This document shows positions 25,801 through 38,322 of a stretch of 64,000 bases of DNA, piece after piece. This DNA comes from Gymnorhina tibicen (taxonomy: Eukaryota > Chordata > Aves > Passeriformes > Artamidae): the NCBI GenBank assembly GCA_013399875.1, contig VXAZ01007626.1:1240001-1304000 (forward strand), written 5' to 3'. Position 1 is the stretch's first letter, and the number at the start of each line of letters is the position of its first letter. Position numbers and translations under genes: made by a program. The notes under the pieces are model-generated. The model did not search any database, had not been told where the DNA came from, and saw only the letters and a program-made list of their open reading frames with translations.

Positions 25801-27822
25801 TAGGAGATCTTTGGGGTCTTTTAATGCTAAAAGCCTGAAGCATGTAGGTTTTTAATTTACAAGCTCCACTTACCATCTACTTATCAGGAGCCTGAGGCTT
25901 GCAAATGGGCAAAAATGGATAAAGCAGTTAAAGAGGTGCTGAAGTATTATTAGGTGTGAGGCTCTGAGTGCAAATGCTGTGTGCAGTTGCTGCACTGGCT
26001 GGGCACGGAGGTACAGGCAGTCTCTGCCAGCTGGTGACAATGTGTCTAGTGGGAGACCCACACCTACTTGTGCGTGTGTTACTGGAATAGAGGATGGCAG
26101 CCTTAGGATTAGATGCCAGGAGAACCCGGCAGCAATCAGGAAGCTGTTCTTAATAAGATTGGGCTTATGTATATTTTACGTTTTGTCACTGGTTCCTCTC
26201 AGGAAGGCAAACTCAGTGCAGACACACTGGAAACACTGCTGGGCTGCACAGGGTGGCTGGAGACTTCAGTTGCACCAGTGCTGTGAAATTTTAGGTGGGA
26301 GCACCTGTGCTCCCCTGCTTCTGCCTGCAAACAGCACGAAAAGTCACAGTCTCTCACTGGGGTTTGGCACAATGTGCAATGAGGGGCAGATCTGTGTGCC
26401 AGATAAAACAGGTTTTGTTGTTCTTTGGGTTTGGTTTTCCAGGGAGATGTGAAAGAAAAGGGGAGATGATAGCATGTGTTTAATTTAACAGAACTATTAA
26501 AGAAGCTATTTGGCTTCTTGCATGAAGGACACTTTTGAAAACAGGAACATCAGTGTAACGGGGGAGGCAACTTGACAAGAGAGGAGCACTTAAAGTAATG
26601 TGATTGCTTCACAGTGAACCATGAGGTCAGGGTTATGAAGAAGTCCAAACTGAGTCAGAGCTCCTCATTTCAAACTAATGAACCCCTTGATGACAGGAGC
26701 TGGAGTTCCTTGACAAAGGGGATGGACTCTTTGCAGCAAAGTGGTGATGTCAATGTCAGTAGTAGCACCAAGAGGTTAAAGACAGCAATTTAATTCACAT
26801 GGGCAAGCGTGGGTCACCTTTCTGGTCAGGAGGGTCTAAACAAATTCCTCTTCGAGGTTCAAGTTCAGCACTTTATCTTCAAACCATCAAGACCAAACAG
26901 AGTTCAGTTTTACGTGCTCACGTAGAAGTTCACCTTTTATTCACCAGAAACATCTTGTTTCATGGCTCATAAATATTAAACTAATATAAATGTAACCTCT
27001 GTGCTCTCAGGACTGATCACGAGTGAATGAGTTTAAGAACTAAAATTTCCAAGCTGCAGTCTCTTTTCCCATTGCTAGCACTCTCTGACAGAGGCAACTG
27101 TGGTCATCTCAAATGCAGAAAGGACTCTTGCCTTCATTCCCATCTCCCCCCACTTTGACTACCCACTTGTAGAAACTCAACAACCACAAATACTCCAGCC
27201 TAACTTTGTGAGCTTTGAAAACAACAATAAGAAGACGAATGTTTCCAATGCCGCATTCACAAAAGCCATGTCCCATATGTGTGAGGGTATGTTGGCTTCT
27301 GTGGCATTGTGGTCGTATCAGTGCTGCCATGTCCTTTTTCAGTTATTTGTTTCTGTGCCAGCACAGTCTAGAAGTCACCAGTAACAGAAATATCCAAGTG
27401 ATTTTGTGCTGTAACTTCTGAGATGAAAAACTTGGCTGGGAAAAAAACAGAAGTCATAAGTCTATTTGCCTCACCTACTTACTGTGTGATTATCTGGAAC
27501 AGCTTGTGAAATTATTTGGAAACCTAATATATTTAGCAGATAGGGACCAAGACTCTCTGTGAGTTCACCAAAAACAAACTTTAATTCACAGTCTGGGTAT
27601 TAGCAGAGAGCTATTCTTCAAGCGGTCTGATGTAAGGCTTTTCTGACATTTATATGGTGAAATACAGCTCTGTCCCATATTTAAAGGAAGAAAAAAGTAG
27701 TCAAAACAAGAAAATCTCTTAGGAAAACTTCAAGGCCAATGGCCAAAATTTAAAAGTTACCCGAATCACCCTCATTTCTCCTTTGGGTCTCTGAGAAAGG
27801 TTCTTGGATTGTGCAAAAAAAG
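22831..27822. other. No gene seen; one possible small exon
   Basis: Mostly unique DNA. A 32-base segment at 24081-24112 has an acceptor (gttccatattccag) and a strong donor (AGG|gtaagt), and its phase fits the exon candidate at 22760. The plus-strand frame of 157 codons at 25979-26452 has no domain, signal peptide or family resemblance and is treated as chance. A TTTTTAAT-rich block at 25700-25930 has a constrained look only. Confidence 0.5.
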
Positions 27823-27864
27823 ATATATACATATATATATACATATATATATATATACATACAG
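27823..27864. repeat. TA-rich microsatellite
   Basis: Alternating AT/TA dinucleotides with regular ATAC interruptions over about 42 bases. A self-complementary tract of this kind is often length-variable. Confidence 0.95.
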
Positions 27865-29724
27865 TTGACTTTGAATCTCAAAAGATCAAATATTTCTGGA
27901 TGCTCAATGCCCTCAGCTCCTGCTGATTCTGTCTGACATTATATAGCACTTAAGAAATGGTAGAAACGTGCTTCTGAGTATTTCTGCCACCAAGTGTTCC
28001 ATCTAGAATAGCTCTGTTAGCTCTAAGGCTATGCTTACTCCTCTTGCTTCCTTCTTGCCTTGCCTCTCGTGCTTAGTGCCTTCCTCAGTCTTGCCTGCTC
28101 TGTGCAGAGACAGGACACAGAGCCTGCTGCTGCTTCAGGTTTAGGATAGGATGCTCATCTCATACCCAGAGAAGGCCAAAAAGATGGTCTGAGTAGATGA
28201 GCAGGGTGATAGAAAGTGAAATTAGCAATAAAAAATGATTAAAAGTCCATTCTGTAAATCTGCAGTGGCATAAAAAAAGTCCTGGCAGGGGTTGATGATA
28301 TCCTTTGCTGGAAATGGTGCCTGGGGCATTATTATGCTCTCACGTTGATGATGACAGATGTACAAACCAGAAAGTGACGGGAGCATGAGGCAGCTTTGCT
28401 CCATCCTCCAGCCAAGCCACTGAACCTCTCCAGCTGGAAAAGACCTTGTGTAGCTGTGACTCACGGACGGTGCTGTCTCCTCTCAGAGAAGGCAAGTGGG
28501 GTTGAGTATCTTTCTGAAGCAGGTCAGCTGCTGGCACAGAAATAGGCTCAAAAGGAAAAGCAGGTGTCCCAGAAAAGGCATAGGTGAGTATCTTGCTACA
28601 CGAGTCAGAGGTGACTCATTCTTCACACAGAGAGTAATCCTGAAGTCTATGTGGAGTACCCAGGCTACCAAAGGAAGATTAGAGCCTCTCCCCGTGCTGT
28701 CCTGGCGGCCTTTCAGCCTTCTTGGATGAGCACAGTACCAGGAGGCTGATATGGCTGGAGGGTCTATTTTTCTGATAAAGCAGAAGATTAAGTCCTGACT
28801 GCCTGTATTTATTCAATGTATTGTATTTATTGATGGCACTTTCTGCACAGAGAGAGCAAAGGACTCTTGCCCTGGGTGAACATATAATGTCCCACTTAAG
28901 TTTCCATGGCATTTTGCTGTTCTTGGCCCAAATAATTGTTCAGTTCTCATACTGAGTAGCAAACGGTTTCAGCTCAGACACAGTAGTTCAACAAGACCTG
29001 GGACAAAACTTCGCTGATTGTTGGCTTAACAAAGTACTTGTGTCTGTGAGGAGCCACTGGGGCTGTGGTTTGTATTCAAAGCCTCACGGTGTGCTGAGAA
29101 AAGCTCCATCAGGCTAGCTCTGGAAAGGTACCAGTATGTCTGGAAGTCAGAGGCTGCAACACACAATGCTGAGATGAGCAATCCAGGACCTGGAGCCCTG
29201 CGTTGGACACCTGTGTGCCTGGGAAGTCCCATGCTTCTCACAGGGGCTTCCAAGCCAGCATGCTAAGCACGTGGCCTGTGTTAACCAGAGGAGTAACCTC
29301 GCCCAGGGATGCACTTGTGGGGCAGTAGGATGGTACATTCATTCTTCAGGAATGTCAGTGTTCTTGGGCCAGAAGCTGCTTCTCTGTGTTTTCCTTAAAA
29401 AATGAGCAGAGGTCCTGGAGGCAATGGCTAGAGCTGTTTTCCCAAGAGGCAAGAAGGCAAGATTTCATTCCCTTATTTGTCTGGAAAGAACCGAATCCAC
29501 ACAAATTAGGAGGTGTAGACTAGAGGTGAGATACGGCATGTGTGGGCCTGCTTCCCTCAGCTGAGGTCTGCTGCCACCCAGGGCAGTGCTGAGGGGAAGA
29601 TGGGCTTTGGCCACCTGCTGTTGTAAAAGCAGTCCCTGTCTTCCTCTCATGACTTGGTTTGAAGAGGGAGTGATGTCTGAGGATGTGGCATGAGTTAAGC
29701 ATGTTCTGAAACCACCTCTCAGAT
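27865..29724. other. No gene seen; unique DNA
   Basis: No gene or clear repeat. A 61-base segment at 28523-28583 ends in a consensus donor (TAG|gtgagt) but has a weak acceptor. The stretch just before the CR1 (29460-29720) is GC-richer and unassigned. Confidence 0.5.
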
Positions 29725-30408
29725 CATCCATCTTGTGGATCACAGCTAAATGTCCAGTTTCCATGAGCCAGCAATGTGCACTGGCAGCCCAGAAGGCCAG
29801 TAGAATCCTGGGCTGCATCCAAAGCAGTGTGGGCAGCAGGGCCAGGGAGGGGATTCTGCCCCTCTGCTCCGCCCTGGTGAGACCCCACCTGGAGTGCTGC
29901 ATCCAGCTCTGGGGTCCCCAGCACAGGAAGGACATGGACCTGTTGGAGTGAGTCCAGAGGAGGCCACCAAGATGATTAGAGGGATGGAGCACCTCTCCTA
30001 TGGGGAAAGGCTGAGAGGATTGGGATTGTTCAGCCAGGAAAAGAGAAGGCTTCAGGGTGACCTAATTTCAGCCTTCCAGTACTTGAAGGGAGCCTCCCAG
30101 AAAGATGGGGAGAGACTATTTGTAAGAGCATTTAGTGACAGGACAAAAGGGAAAGGATTCCAACTAAAAGAGAGTAGGTTTAGATTAGATATTAGAAAAA
30201 AAGTTCTTTACTGTGAGGGTCATGAGGCACTGGAACAGGTTGCCCAAAGATGCTGTGGATGTCCCGTACCTGGAAGTGTTCACAGCCAGGTTGGATGGGG
30301 ATTTGAGCAACCTGGTCTGGTGGAAAGTGTCCCTGCCCATGGCAGGGGTTTGGAACTAGAAGATCTTTCATGTTCCTTCCAATCTAAACCATTCTCTGAT
30401 TCTATGAT
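29725..30408 (+). mobile_element. CR1 LINE, 5'-truncated, sense
   Basis: The 3' end of an avian CR1 retrotransposon. A broken ORF2 C-terminus is visible from about 29763 (MSQQCALAAQKA, then a LPLCSALVRPHLE block), which in intact CR1 follows the reverse-transcriptase domain. The 3' untranslated part contains the ggcaggggtttggaactaga phrase, and the element ends gattctatga at 30408. Frameshifts and stops separate the ORF pieces, so nothing functional remains. The 245-codon frame starting in it (29894) runs on into unrelated flanking DNA and is not a gene. Truncation at the 5' end is usual for CR1, which also leaves no clear target duplication. Confidence 0.95.
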
Positions 30409-32359
30409 CATAGCTGGGCATAGACCAAGTGTTAAGCTCAAGGAAGGAGTATTTGCAAAACTCAGCTCTAGACATCTAAGACACCTGAGTGAGCAAGAAA
30501 TCACACCTTCTAAGTCAGCAGTCTGGGTGCCCCCCACCCAGATGAGGATTTTTGTAATGGCACTTTTAGATGCAGTGCTGCCATGCAGAGAACTAGTGCT
30601 TATCCAGACTTTCAGGATTACCTTGATATGAAGCTTTCTGGTGTCTTTTGAAGCATTTGCCTTTTCTTTATCTTACAGAAAGTGATATTTGATGAAGCTG
30701 ACAGTCCACATGATCCTTTCGATCAAAGCAGCATGCATTACTGTTTAACGAAGCTGGTGACTTGAGGTTCTATAAAATATGCTAAGAGCCTGCATTACAA
30801 GATCCAGTAATAGAGGAATTAGCTTATAGTGTACACAGGAGAAAAGCTTTGCTCTGAGACAATTTACAGAGGTTCTGGAAAAAGATTGGCTATAATTTTG
30901 CTCTGAAACAATGCTACTGCTTTTATAGCAATTTTTATTGGCAAGTTCATCCTCAAATGTGTTGTTTTATCATTACTTTTCTATTATTCACACTGAAAAA
31001 ATATCACCACAAAAATATTACTTGCTCCAGTACAAAACTCGGTTACTAAGGTTACTAGATGAGATCTGTTTGGAATGATTTACAGCTCCTAAACACACTT
31101 TCCTCCCCCAACGAGCTGACTGAGAAGAAGAATCTGCCCTAATAAATTAACCATGGTAAATGCAGACTGACCTACAAATTAAGAAATACAAGGTTAAATA
31201 CAAACATCGATCAAAGGCAAGAACTATAAATAGATAATGAACTGAAGAAACAATGCCTGCAAAGCAAAAGGCTCCTGGAGTTTCCACATTGGCTGGCAAA
31301 TGCTACTTAAGTACCCTGCTCAGCAGAAGAGGAGGATACTGCTTACATGCATTCAGAGGAAATGTTGTGCAGCAGGAAACATCGTCACATCTACCTGGAA
31401 TAATTCAAGAAAAAATAAAAACCATCCTCTGTGAAACTCTGCAGGGAAGTTCAGCATAACTTCTCCAGGGCCAAGGCTGCGACCTGACACACAGTATCAC
31501 TGCCCTTACACAGATGAGAAATTGTTGCTTAGATTGTGCATTTTCTATTACTTGTTTTGCAGTTGCTGAAGTCCAAAGCCATATTTTACGAAGGGGCTAC
31601 CTCTTATCTTTCATCTTGTTGGTAGAACTGAAATCAGTAAAAGCAGGTATAGTCACTAACAACAAAACTTAAATTATACAGGCAAACAAGGACATCCCTG
31701 AGTGTCATCACAGGTCTGTGGCCTTCAGGGCAGTCACACTGACATTCAGTGAGTGAGGATACAGACTCATAGGAATGGGGCTCTTCCAGGCATGCATTTT
31801 GTTTTGCATGTTGTTGCATGCTTGTTTTGAAAGGCAGGCCCTAAAACTCTCACCTGAAGTGGGATTCTTTCTCTGGAGCCCTGTAATCCACCATCAAAGG
31901 TTTTGGGAACTGCCTGCTTCACTGAAAACATGATCCTTGCTGGAGGTTCCTGAGCCTTCATGGTGGTAAATAATGGATAGATAGATGCCCTTAGAGATGC
32001 AGGAGAGGCCCTAGGGAGGTGAGGAGACTGGGAAATGTTCTCTGCTAATTAAAGTCCCATTTTCATGTAGCTGCCTCTGGCAACAGGGAATACTGTATGT
32101 AGCACTGGAAGGGATGTAGGATCAGATTTAGAACTAGAATGGTACTACTCAGATGAGAACATTGTCTTTGATAACCATGGAGGAAAAAAACCAAGATGGA
32201 AAGGATATGGTTTAATTAGGCCACCAGTGTAATAACTCAGCTGGGAGTGCCACTTGGAAGTATGCTATAGCAAACAAGCATCCTTTTTTACCCTTAAGCT
32301 TCTCTCCTTTGCAGGGCTCTGTCAGCTTTCCCACTGCCAAGGCCTCGAGGAAACAGGAG
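30409..32359. other. No gene seen; unique DNA between two CR1 copies
   Basis: No gene recognised. About 30640-31040 is AT-rich with long T/A words and looks like possibly constrained non-coding DNA. No splice or promoter signals stand out. Confidence 0.5.
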
Positions 32360-32800
32360 CATGGCTGAGGTTGGAAGAAGCCCCTGGAGATTGTCTAGTC
32401 CAACCCCGCCACGCTCAGTGCAGCATCTGCTAGACAGGTTGCTCAGGATCAGGACTGCTAGCAGGCTGCTCAAGACTCTGTCCAGTCAGATTTTGAATAC
32501 CTCCAAGAACACAGACTTCACAATGTCTTTGGGCAACTTGTCCCAAAGTTTGACCAGCCTAACAGTAAAAATGTTTTTATTTCTTATGTTTAAATTGATT
32601 TTTTTAAATTTCAATTAGTGCTCATTTCTTCTTGTACTATCACCAGGCACCACTAAGAGCCTGTCTCCTTTTTCTTTACTGCCTTCCATCAGGTACTTAT
32701 ACACAGTGACAAGATCTCCCTAGGCCATCTCTTCTCCAAGCTGAACAGTCCCTGCTCTCTCAGCCTCTCCTCAGGTCCCACATGGGCTTGCCCCAGATTT
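32360..32800 (-). mobile_element. CR1 LINE, 5'-truncated, antisense
   Basis: Reads in antisense from the CR1 3' end: a gaggttggaagaagcccctgg block, then tctagtccaacccc, later cttgtcccaaagtttgacc, tacttatacacagtgac, and a final block with ccaagctgaacagtccctg and ctctcagcctctcctcagg. These are hallmark phrases of the avian CR1 3' end. A T-rich patch at 32570-32620 has expanded inside it. It belongs to a different, more diverged subfamily than the copies at 29.7 and 52.8 kb. Confidence 0.9.
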
Positions 32801-35800
32801 TACTTTCAATTCCTGGCAACTGAATGTACTTATGAAAGAACAGATTTTGCCCTAGAGGTTTACCACAAGGTGATGCTGATAGTTAAATCTATTTCTCCTC
32901 CACCCCACCACTCAGACAGAGATCTTAGAGACTTTATTTCCTCACTGTTATCAACTAAAGGCACATCTGCTTTCTGATTCACTTAGGATGATTTTTAAAT
33001 CAAGCTGGTGCTGCACTTGATTCTTTCTAATTGGTACACTCTGACTTATCACCTTGGAGAAGTCCTAGCCATGCCCTAAATCCTGATGATTAAATCAGCC
33101 TCTTAATAATATCCCAAATCATTTCTGTGCAGGTGTACAACAATAATTTTATGAGGCAGTTTCTTGGCTGTAGAAAGGTGTAGGAGAGATGTGAGCCTGT
33201 CTTGGAGCATATTGCTCTTTTTGATGCCAGCCAAGAACCATCTTGTCATTGAGGCATTGCTGCATGTGGTCTGCTTCCTATCCCCCCTCCTGCCAGCTGC
33301 TAAAATATCTTTCTTCTTGTCACTCCATTCTAGCCAGCTTAGTGACCTTCCTTGGGAAATCAGCTGTCTGGCTGCGCCCTGGGCACACCATGTTATGCTT
33401 GTGTACCTGGGCACTGCTCCCTTGGCTCATTCACAGCATCTTGGAGTGGGATTTGGAAAATCACCGAACCTGCTCTTCCACAGTTCCTGTGTATACATGG
33501 AGGCAATGGCATCTCATCTCTCCTTGAATTGACACTGTTCTGGACAGCAGAACTTAGAAGGAAGGATTTTTCCCTTTTGTCAGGGGAGCACAGTGAGCTC
33601 TCTCTTGCATGCTGCCACAACACAGTTCATCTCTGAGATAATGTTCTGACCTGTGAGGAGACGCTGGTGACCAGATCGGTCGTGAGAAATGTCTCAGTGT
33701 GGCATTGTCCATCCAATGCTTCTATTTTCTATGATCCATCACCCCAGCATGGAGCTTTCTATCAGCTAGGGAGGGGCGCAGAGGAAGGGGGTGAAGGGAC
33801 AGGCGGCGATATTCTCCCTGCTCTTTGGTCTTCCCTGTGAATCCTGTGGGCCGAGGTTCCATGTAAACCCCTTCCTGCTGAACCCAACCCAGAACCTGAG
33901 GAACTACCTGCCACAGCCTACAGGTCAAGTTGTTTTACACTGGGACAGCTCTTCTTGAGGAGTAGCTGGAATGACCACAAAGAAACAACAACACACCATG
34001 ACCCAGCAGGGAAAACAGTAGTCCCACATACTGGGAACATAAATGTTGTTAAATGTTCCTCCTCTTTCAGTCCCTGTCCCAAAATGGCCGTTTAGTGGGA
34101 GCAAATTGAAGACTACACATGACAAATGCCCATACACACACGCAGACAGCTGAGCTTGGGGCTGGCTGCCGGGACATGCTCGTTGCTGGCTTGCAGCCTA
34201 GGAAAAGCTGGAGGAAACAGCGACAGCTAACAGGAAGCAATGCTTTCAGATCAGGCAATTTGGATGCTGCTGTGGTGCCCTCTCACAAAGGCTTTACTTT
34301 CTGCTAATGAAAGACGTTCTGAAGGGGGTAAATCCCTTTCTTAATCCACTCCCACACCCTCATAAATTCACAACAGCTGATGGCATCATTTGTTCTAATT
34401 ACTTTGGTCCTTAGATGGCTTCTTTACCCACGTGCCCTTTGAATTCAAACTACATTAACCAGCAGTGTTACTTGCCTGCAAATCAGTCAGCTCTTTTGTA
34501 TTTTAGCTAAGGAATAGCACACTTGAGCTCATGTATTTGTTAAGTGATTTAGGAAATTTATGAAAATGTGTTCAGATAACCTTAATGTTAACCTTAATGT
34601 TAATGCTGTTTTACCACAGCACTAATAATTCAGAGCTTTGACTGAAAGCAAAGAGACAGTTCCTCCAGGCACTGTCAACCTAATTCCTCTTTGGTCATGG
34701 GACAGAGTGCAGTAACCTGCTCAGGCCTCACCTTGAGGAGAGAAAGGAAACCATGGTTGAGCAGATGTGTAACCCTTGTGTGGAAACACACGCCCAGATC
34801 TCGGTTTGGCTCTGCTGGCAATGGCTTTCTCATCAGCCTACATCTAGGTAATGGGTCAGCCAAGGAATATCTACTTACTTCCACCTCTCTGTTTTATTTA
34901 GAAAGTGGTTTTTTTGTGCAGAGTTGCTATTTTCTGGTCAACAACCGTTCATCAGCAAAGAGAAGGTCATGTCCCTCTGACAGTACTGCCTTGCATCAGT
35001 AGAGCAGTGCCCAGCCTTGTTTCACATTAAGGGCAAGGTCAGCACTGTCAGGAGTCCTGGACTGGGTTCACTTCCGTATCTGGTTCCTTTCTCCTGGCTC
35101 ATCATGGCACAAACATTGTCATAACGTCTGATCTCTGATAAAAACATTTCAAAATTAGCGGGTGGGAAGATGTCAGCCTCTATTTTCAGGGTGAACCTAA
35201 AATGCTGTAAGTGTAACAAATACAATGGTGAGCAGATATTTAAAGCATAAATGTTCTGAGGCAAAATAAAGTTTGGGTCCTGACCAGATATGGTATAAGC
35301 ACCACAGGAAGACTCTGTATTAAAAGCAAACTCTTTTTAGCTGAATGATCAGAGAGCGCTCGTCTTCTGTAGTCTATAAAAGTAAATTTATATACAGGGA
35401 AAGCCTCTACAAAGTATAAACAAGATCAAAATGCAGCCTCATTACCGGTTACCCTGGTAAGTGCTGTGCTGCACGGAGCTCTACAGGAGAAAGCTTCTGA
35501 GGAGAAGAAATGAGCCAGCCAAAATATTATCTTCTAGGCTCATAGCCCACTGCTTCCTGTCAGTCACTAGATAAATTCGTCCTCAGGATGATTTCCTTTG
35601 CCAAAGGGAGCACAGTGCTGCTGTCTGCGATACACAGTCTCAAAAACACAGGTTTCTGTTTATCGGCTCAAGCTGTACTTGGGTTTCTATCCCTTCACTT
35701 GGGTTATCGTGTCTAGTTGCTGGCTTACAGCTGCAAATCAGGTGCCAGAGGAGAGTCAAATTCGATTTGATGCTGTAATTAATTCTGTAGGAATAAAAAT

Positions 35801-38019
35801 CCTTGCAGGAATATGACAGCTCCTTCCGCCTGCAAGCAGTGATGTTAGGTTCCAGCAAGGCTAAAAATACATCATATTTACTCAAATGTAAAGCGTTGGA
35901 TTAATTTCCAAGCATGTTTGTTAACAGCCAAAAGTCTCTGCCTATCACAGGGGAAAAACACAGCCTGTATCTGAATGCTTGGTACTGCTGAATTCCTTCA
36001 AGCCCTGTGAAGCAGCATCAAAGGAGGATATTGGCAGCAACTATTTGGGGGTTTGTGTCCTGCCTCCAGCTAATGCAGAGGTTCTTTTGTCAATGAACCT
36101 ACAGGAACCCAGTAGGACTTGCATTCTCATGATGTGGTGAAGGACCAAGGCATGAGGTCAGGGTGCAGTGGACTTGAAAAATGGGAAGCATTGGATGGGA
36201 ATGTCATAGGAAGGGTTGTGGTTTGGACGTACAGGATGATGTGGAAAGGGGAAAAAGAAGTGACGTATATGCAAATTATAGCTTATTATTGTAGATCATT
36301 AATTTATCTGTGTTGGATAATGAGCAAAAAGTGTTAACCTTACCCAAATTTTAGGTAAGCTGTCTTTGTAAGTAGAAAGAATGGCTAAGAAGCAGAAATT
36401 TGTGCTGTTCCCATTCATGGACAGGTTGTGGGATTCTGTTTCTTCAGTTGCTCTTTCAATCATAAGCCAAGGACTAAGGACTGCTTGTCCCTTACATGTA
36501 TAATGTCACCATAGGGTCTGCTCTGCTGTTGACTTCACTCTGCTCACAAGGGTTCAACAAAGCTGATATGGAGCAAGACACAGAGAATTTCTTTGTGGAC
36601 CTGCCCTAAGTCCTGGGTTTCCATTCCCAGTGAAACTGGGCTTGTTCACACACTTGAAACAAGTTCAATACCAAGGAGAGTCCCTTTTCTGCCCCAGCCC
36701 TCAGCTGCCCAAAGTCTGCCGGCCACCCTGCTGAGCCTCGAAAGCAGCAGATATCCTACGGGCACGCTGATGTGGCTGTGATATGTGCCATCCACCGAGG
36801 GTGAGGAATGCACTGCTCTCCACAAGAAGTTTTTTAAAGGTGAAGTGCTCAGTGTAGATAAGTAAGACAAATAGTAACTGTGGTTATCTCAGTCACCCAC
36901 TGCGTGCAGAATTGCTTATGATGGTGTCCCATCACTCCACCACTCAGCTTCACCATGTTTTTTAAGACAACCCTGTTTTTAAAAAGCTAAAAATTCTTTT
37001 CCTTTAATCTAGTTTTTTTTGTCAACAGTGTAATGTAATCCATGGGTGACTGTATTAGCTTTGACATGAAAAATTCGTGGCTGCAATGCCTTCCTCAAGA
37101 AAGAGGATAATGTAGACATTTGTCACTGTGAAGGTACTAACATACTGATGGTTTTGATTTAAAACGGTGATATTTCAAACCTCATGTTTTTGAAGCAGAG
37201 GAGAACCAGTGTGGGAAGTAAGCTGCCCTTCATGAAGAATTGGATGCTTTGTAGGAAAAACTCCTTTGACTTTAGTGACTTCAGTGCTAACAACAGTTAA
37301 AATTTAGACATGTGCAATCTGATTATTTTTCCTGGGGACTAGGGCTTAGTGACATGCTTATGATTTGAAGAAAGACAGTAGAGGGAAAAAAAAGCACATT
37401 TTGTTGAGTCATCCCATAATAAAAATGTGCTAAAAATTCAAGTTTATTTTCTTATCAGCTGCATGTAGACTCTATTGCTCTTTCAACTTGGAAAGTAGAA
37501 TCACTAAAGAACACCTTGCTCCATTTTTCTTTTTCACTTGTTGCAGTTTATCTCACTTGTAACTGTTATGTGTTGTTTTCACTGCTTTTCCATTTCTCTG
37601 CATCCCTTCTCTTCTATAGATTTTGTCTCTACTCCTGAAGTGCTCCTCATAAAACTGGAAGTTCAGCATGGACTTATTCAGGTCACTCATTCAACTTGTG
37701 TTCCTCCATAACTTCTTACCCATTTTCCCTTCCCTTTAGCATGTCATGATAGAGACAATAGCTGTATGCAAAGGCATGTTAGTCTGTTTCCTTCTGTCCC
37801 AGTCCTGTCCCTTACCCCTGACCTCCTCTGTACACCAGTCCTGCTCCTCCCTGACTATTTCAGTGCTCCCTTTCAGGCTGTCTCTTGCTCCCTTGTGGGG
37901 ATCTGACACCCAGTGACACATCTTCCTCTGACTGTAGGACATGGCACTTTGTTGTAGTCCCCGAGCCACCAGCTGGGATGGCTGGGGAACCAGGGGGCTC
38001 AGCAGCTCAGTGGTGGGTG
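32801..38019. other. No gene seen; unique DNA
   Basis: No gene, RNA or clear repeat apart from a short tandem duplication at 34577-34605. Open frames around 33164-33636 overlap in three frames and carry no recognisable domain. Donor-like sites occur at 35457 (CTG|gtaagt) and 36350 (TAG|gtaagc) without convincing acceptors. From 37440 to 37910 the plus strand is markedly pyrimidine-rich. Confidence 0.5.
34577..34605. repeat. Tandem duplication, 12-base unit TAACCTTAATGT
   Basis: Two perfect copies and a partial third. It is probably a slippage duplication. Confidence 0.85.
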
Positions 38020-38322
38020 AATTCAGAGATCTAACACCCCCCACAAGACAGCTGGCCAGGATCCCCTCACCTGGTCTTGTGACCTGTGTGAGGAGGGTCC
38101 CCCTGGTTGGTCAGCAGCCAGTCAGTCACTCTAACCTTGGGTCACACCACATTGGCCCTCAGCTGTTGTCCCTCCCCTGTCTGTGTCCCTTGATAAAGAA
38201 CTTGGCGGGCGGAGCCCGCTCTCTTGCTACCTGGCCAGCCTGCGTGCCGGTCAGAATAAACATCGGATCCCTCGCAAGAGCCATCTCTGGACTCTTTACT
38301 TCTGATACCGCTCGAGCTAGCA
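38020..38322 (+). mobile_element. Probable solo LTR, CpG-rich, with TATA-like and polyA signals
   Basis: A sharp rise in GC and CpG marks this block. It has a TATA-like GATAAAGAAC at about 38192 and an AATAAA at 38255-38260, about 64 bases later. It ends in a ctctggactctttacttctg segment followed by gctagca. This order (promoter, short R region, signal, U5) is typical of a retroviral LTR and resembles those I know from songbird ERVs. No coding region adjoins it. The left edge is a guess and no target duplication was found. The 273-codon frame at 37941-38762 runs through it and is not a gene. Confidence 0.55.
38192..38201 (+). promoter_or_regulatory. TATA-like element of the 38 kb LTR
   Basis: GATAAAGAAC precedes a GC-rich stretch where transcription would begin, about 64 bases before AATAAA. 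It is inferred from position and composition only. Confidence 0.35.

Noticed and set aside
25979..26452. Plus-strand frame of 157 codons
   Set aside because: No recognisable domain, signal peptide or conserved motif, and a second frame is open over part of it.
29465..29992. Minus-strand open frame of 175 codons
   Set aside because: Its first part is the reverse strand of CR1 and the rest has no family resemblance, so it is a shadow of GC-rich sequence.
29894..30631. Plus-strand open frame of 245 codons
   Set aside because: It begins inside the CR1 3' end in a non-native frame and continues into unrelated flanking DNA.
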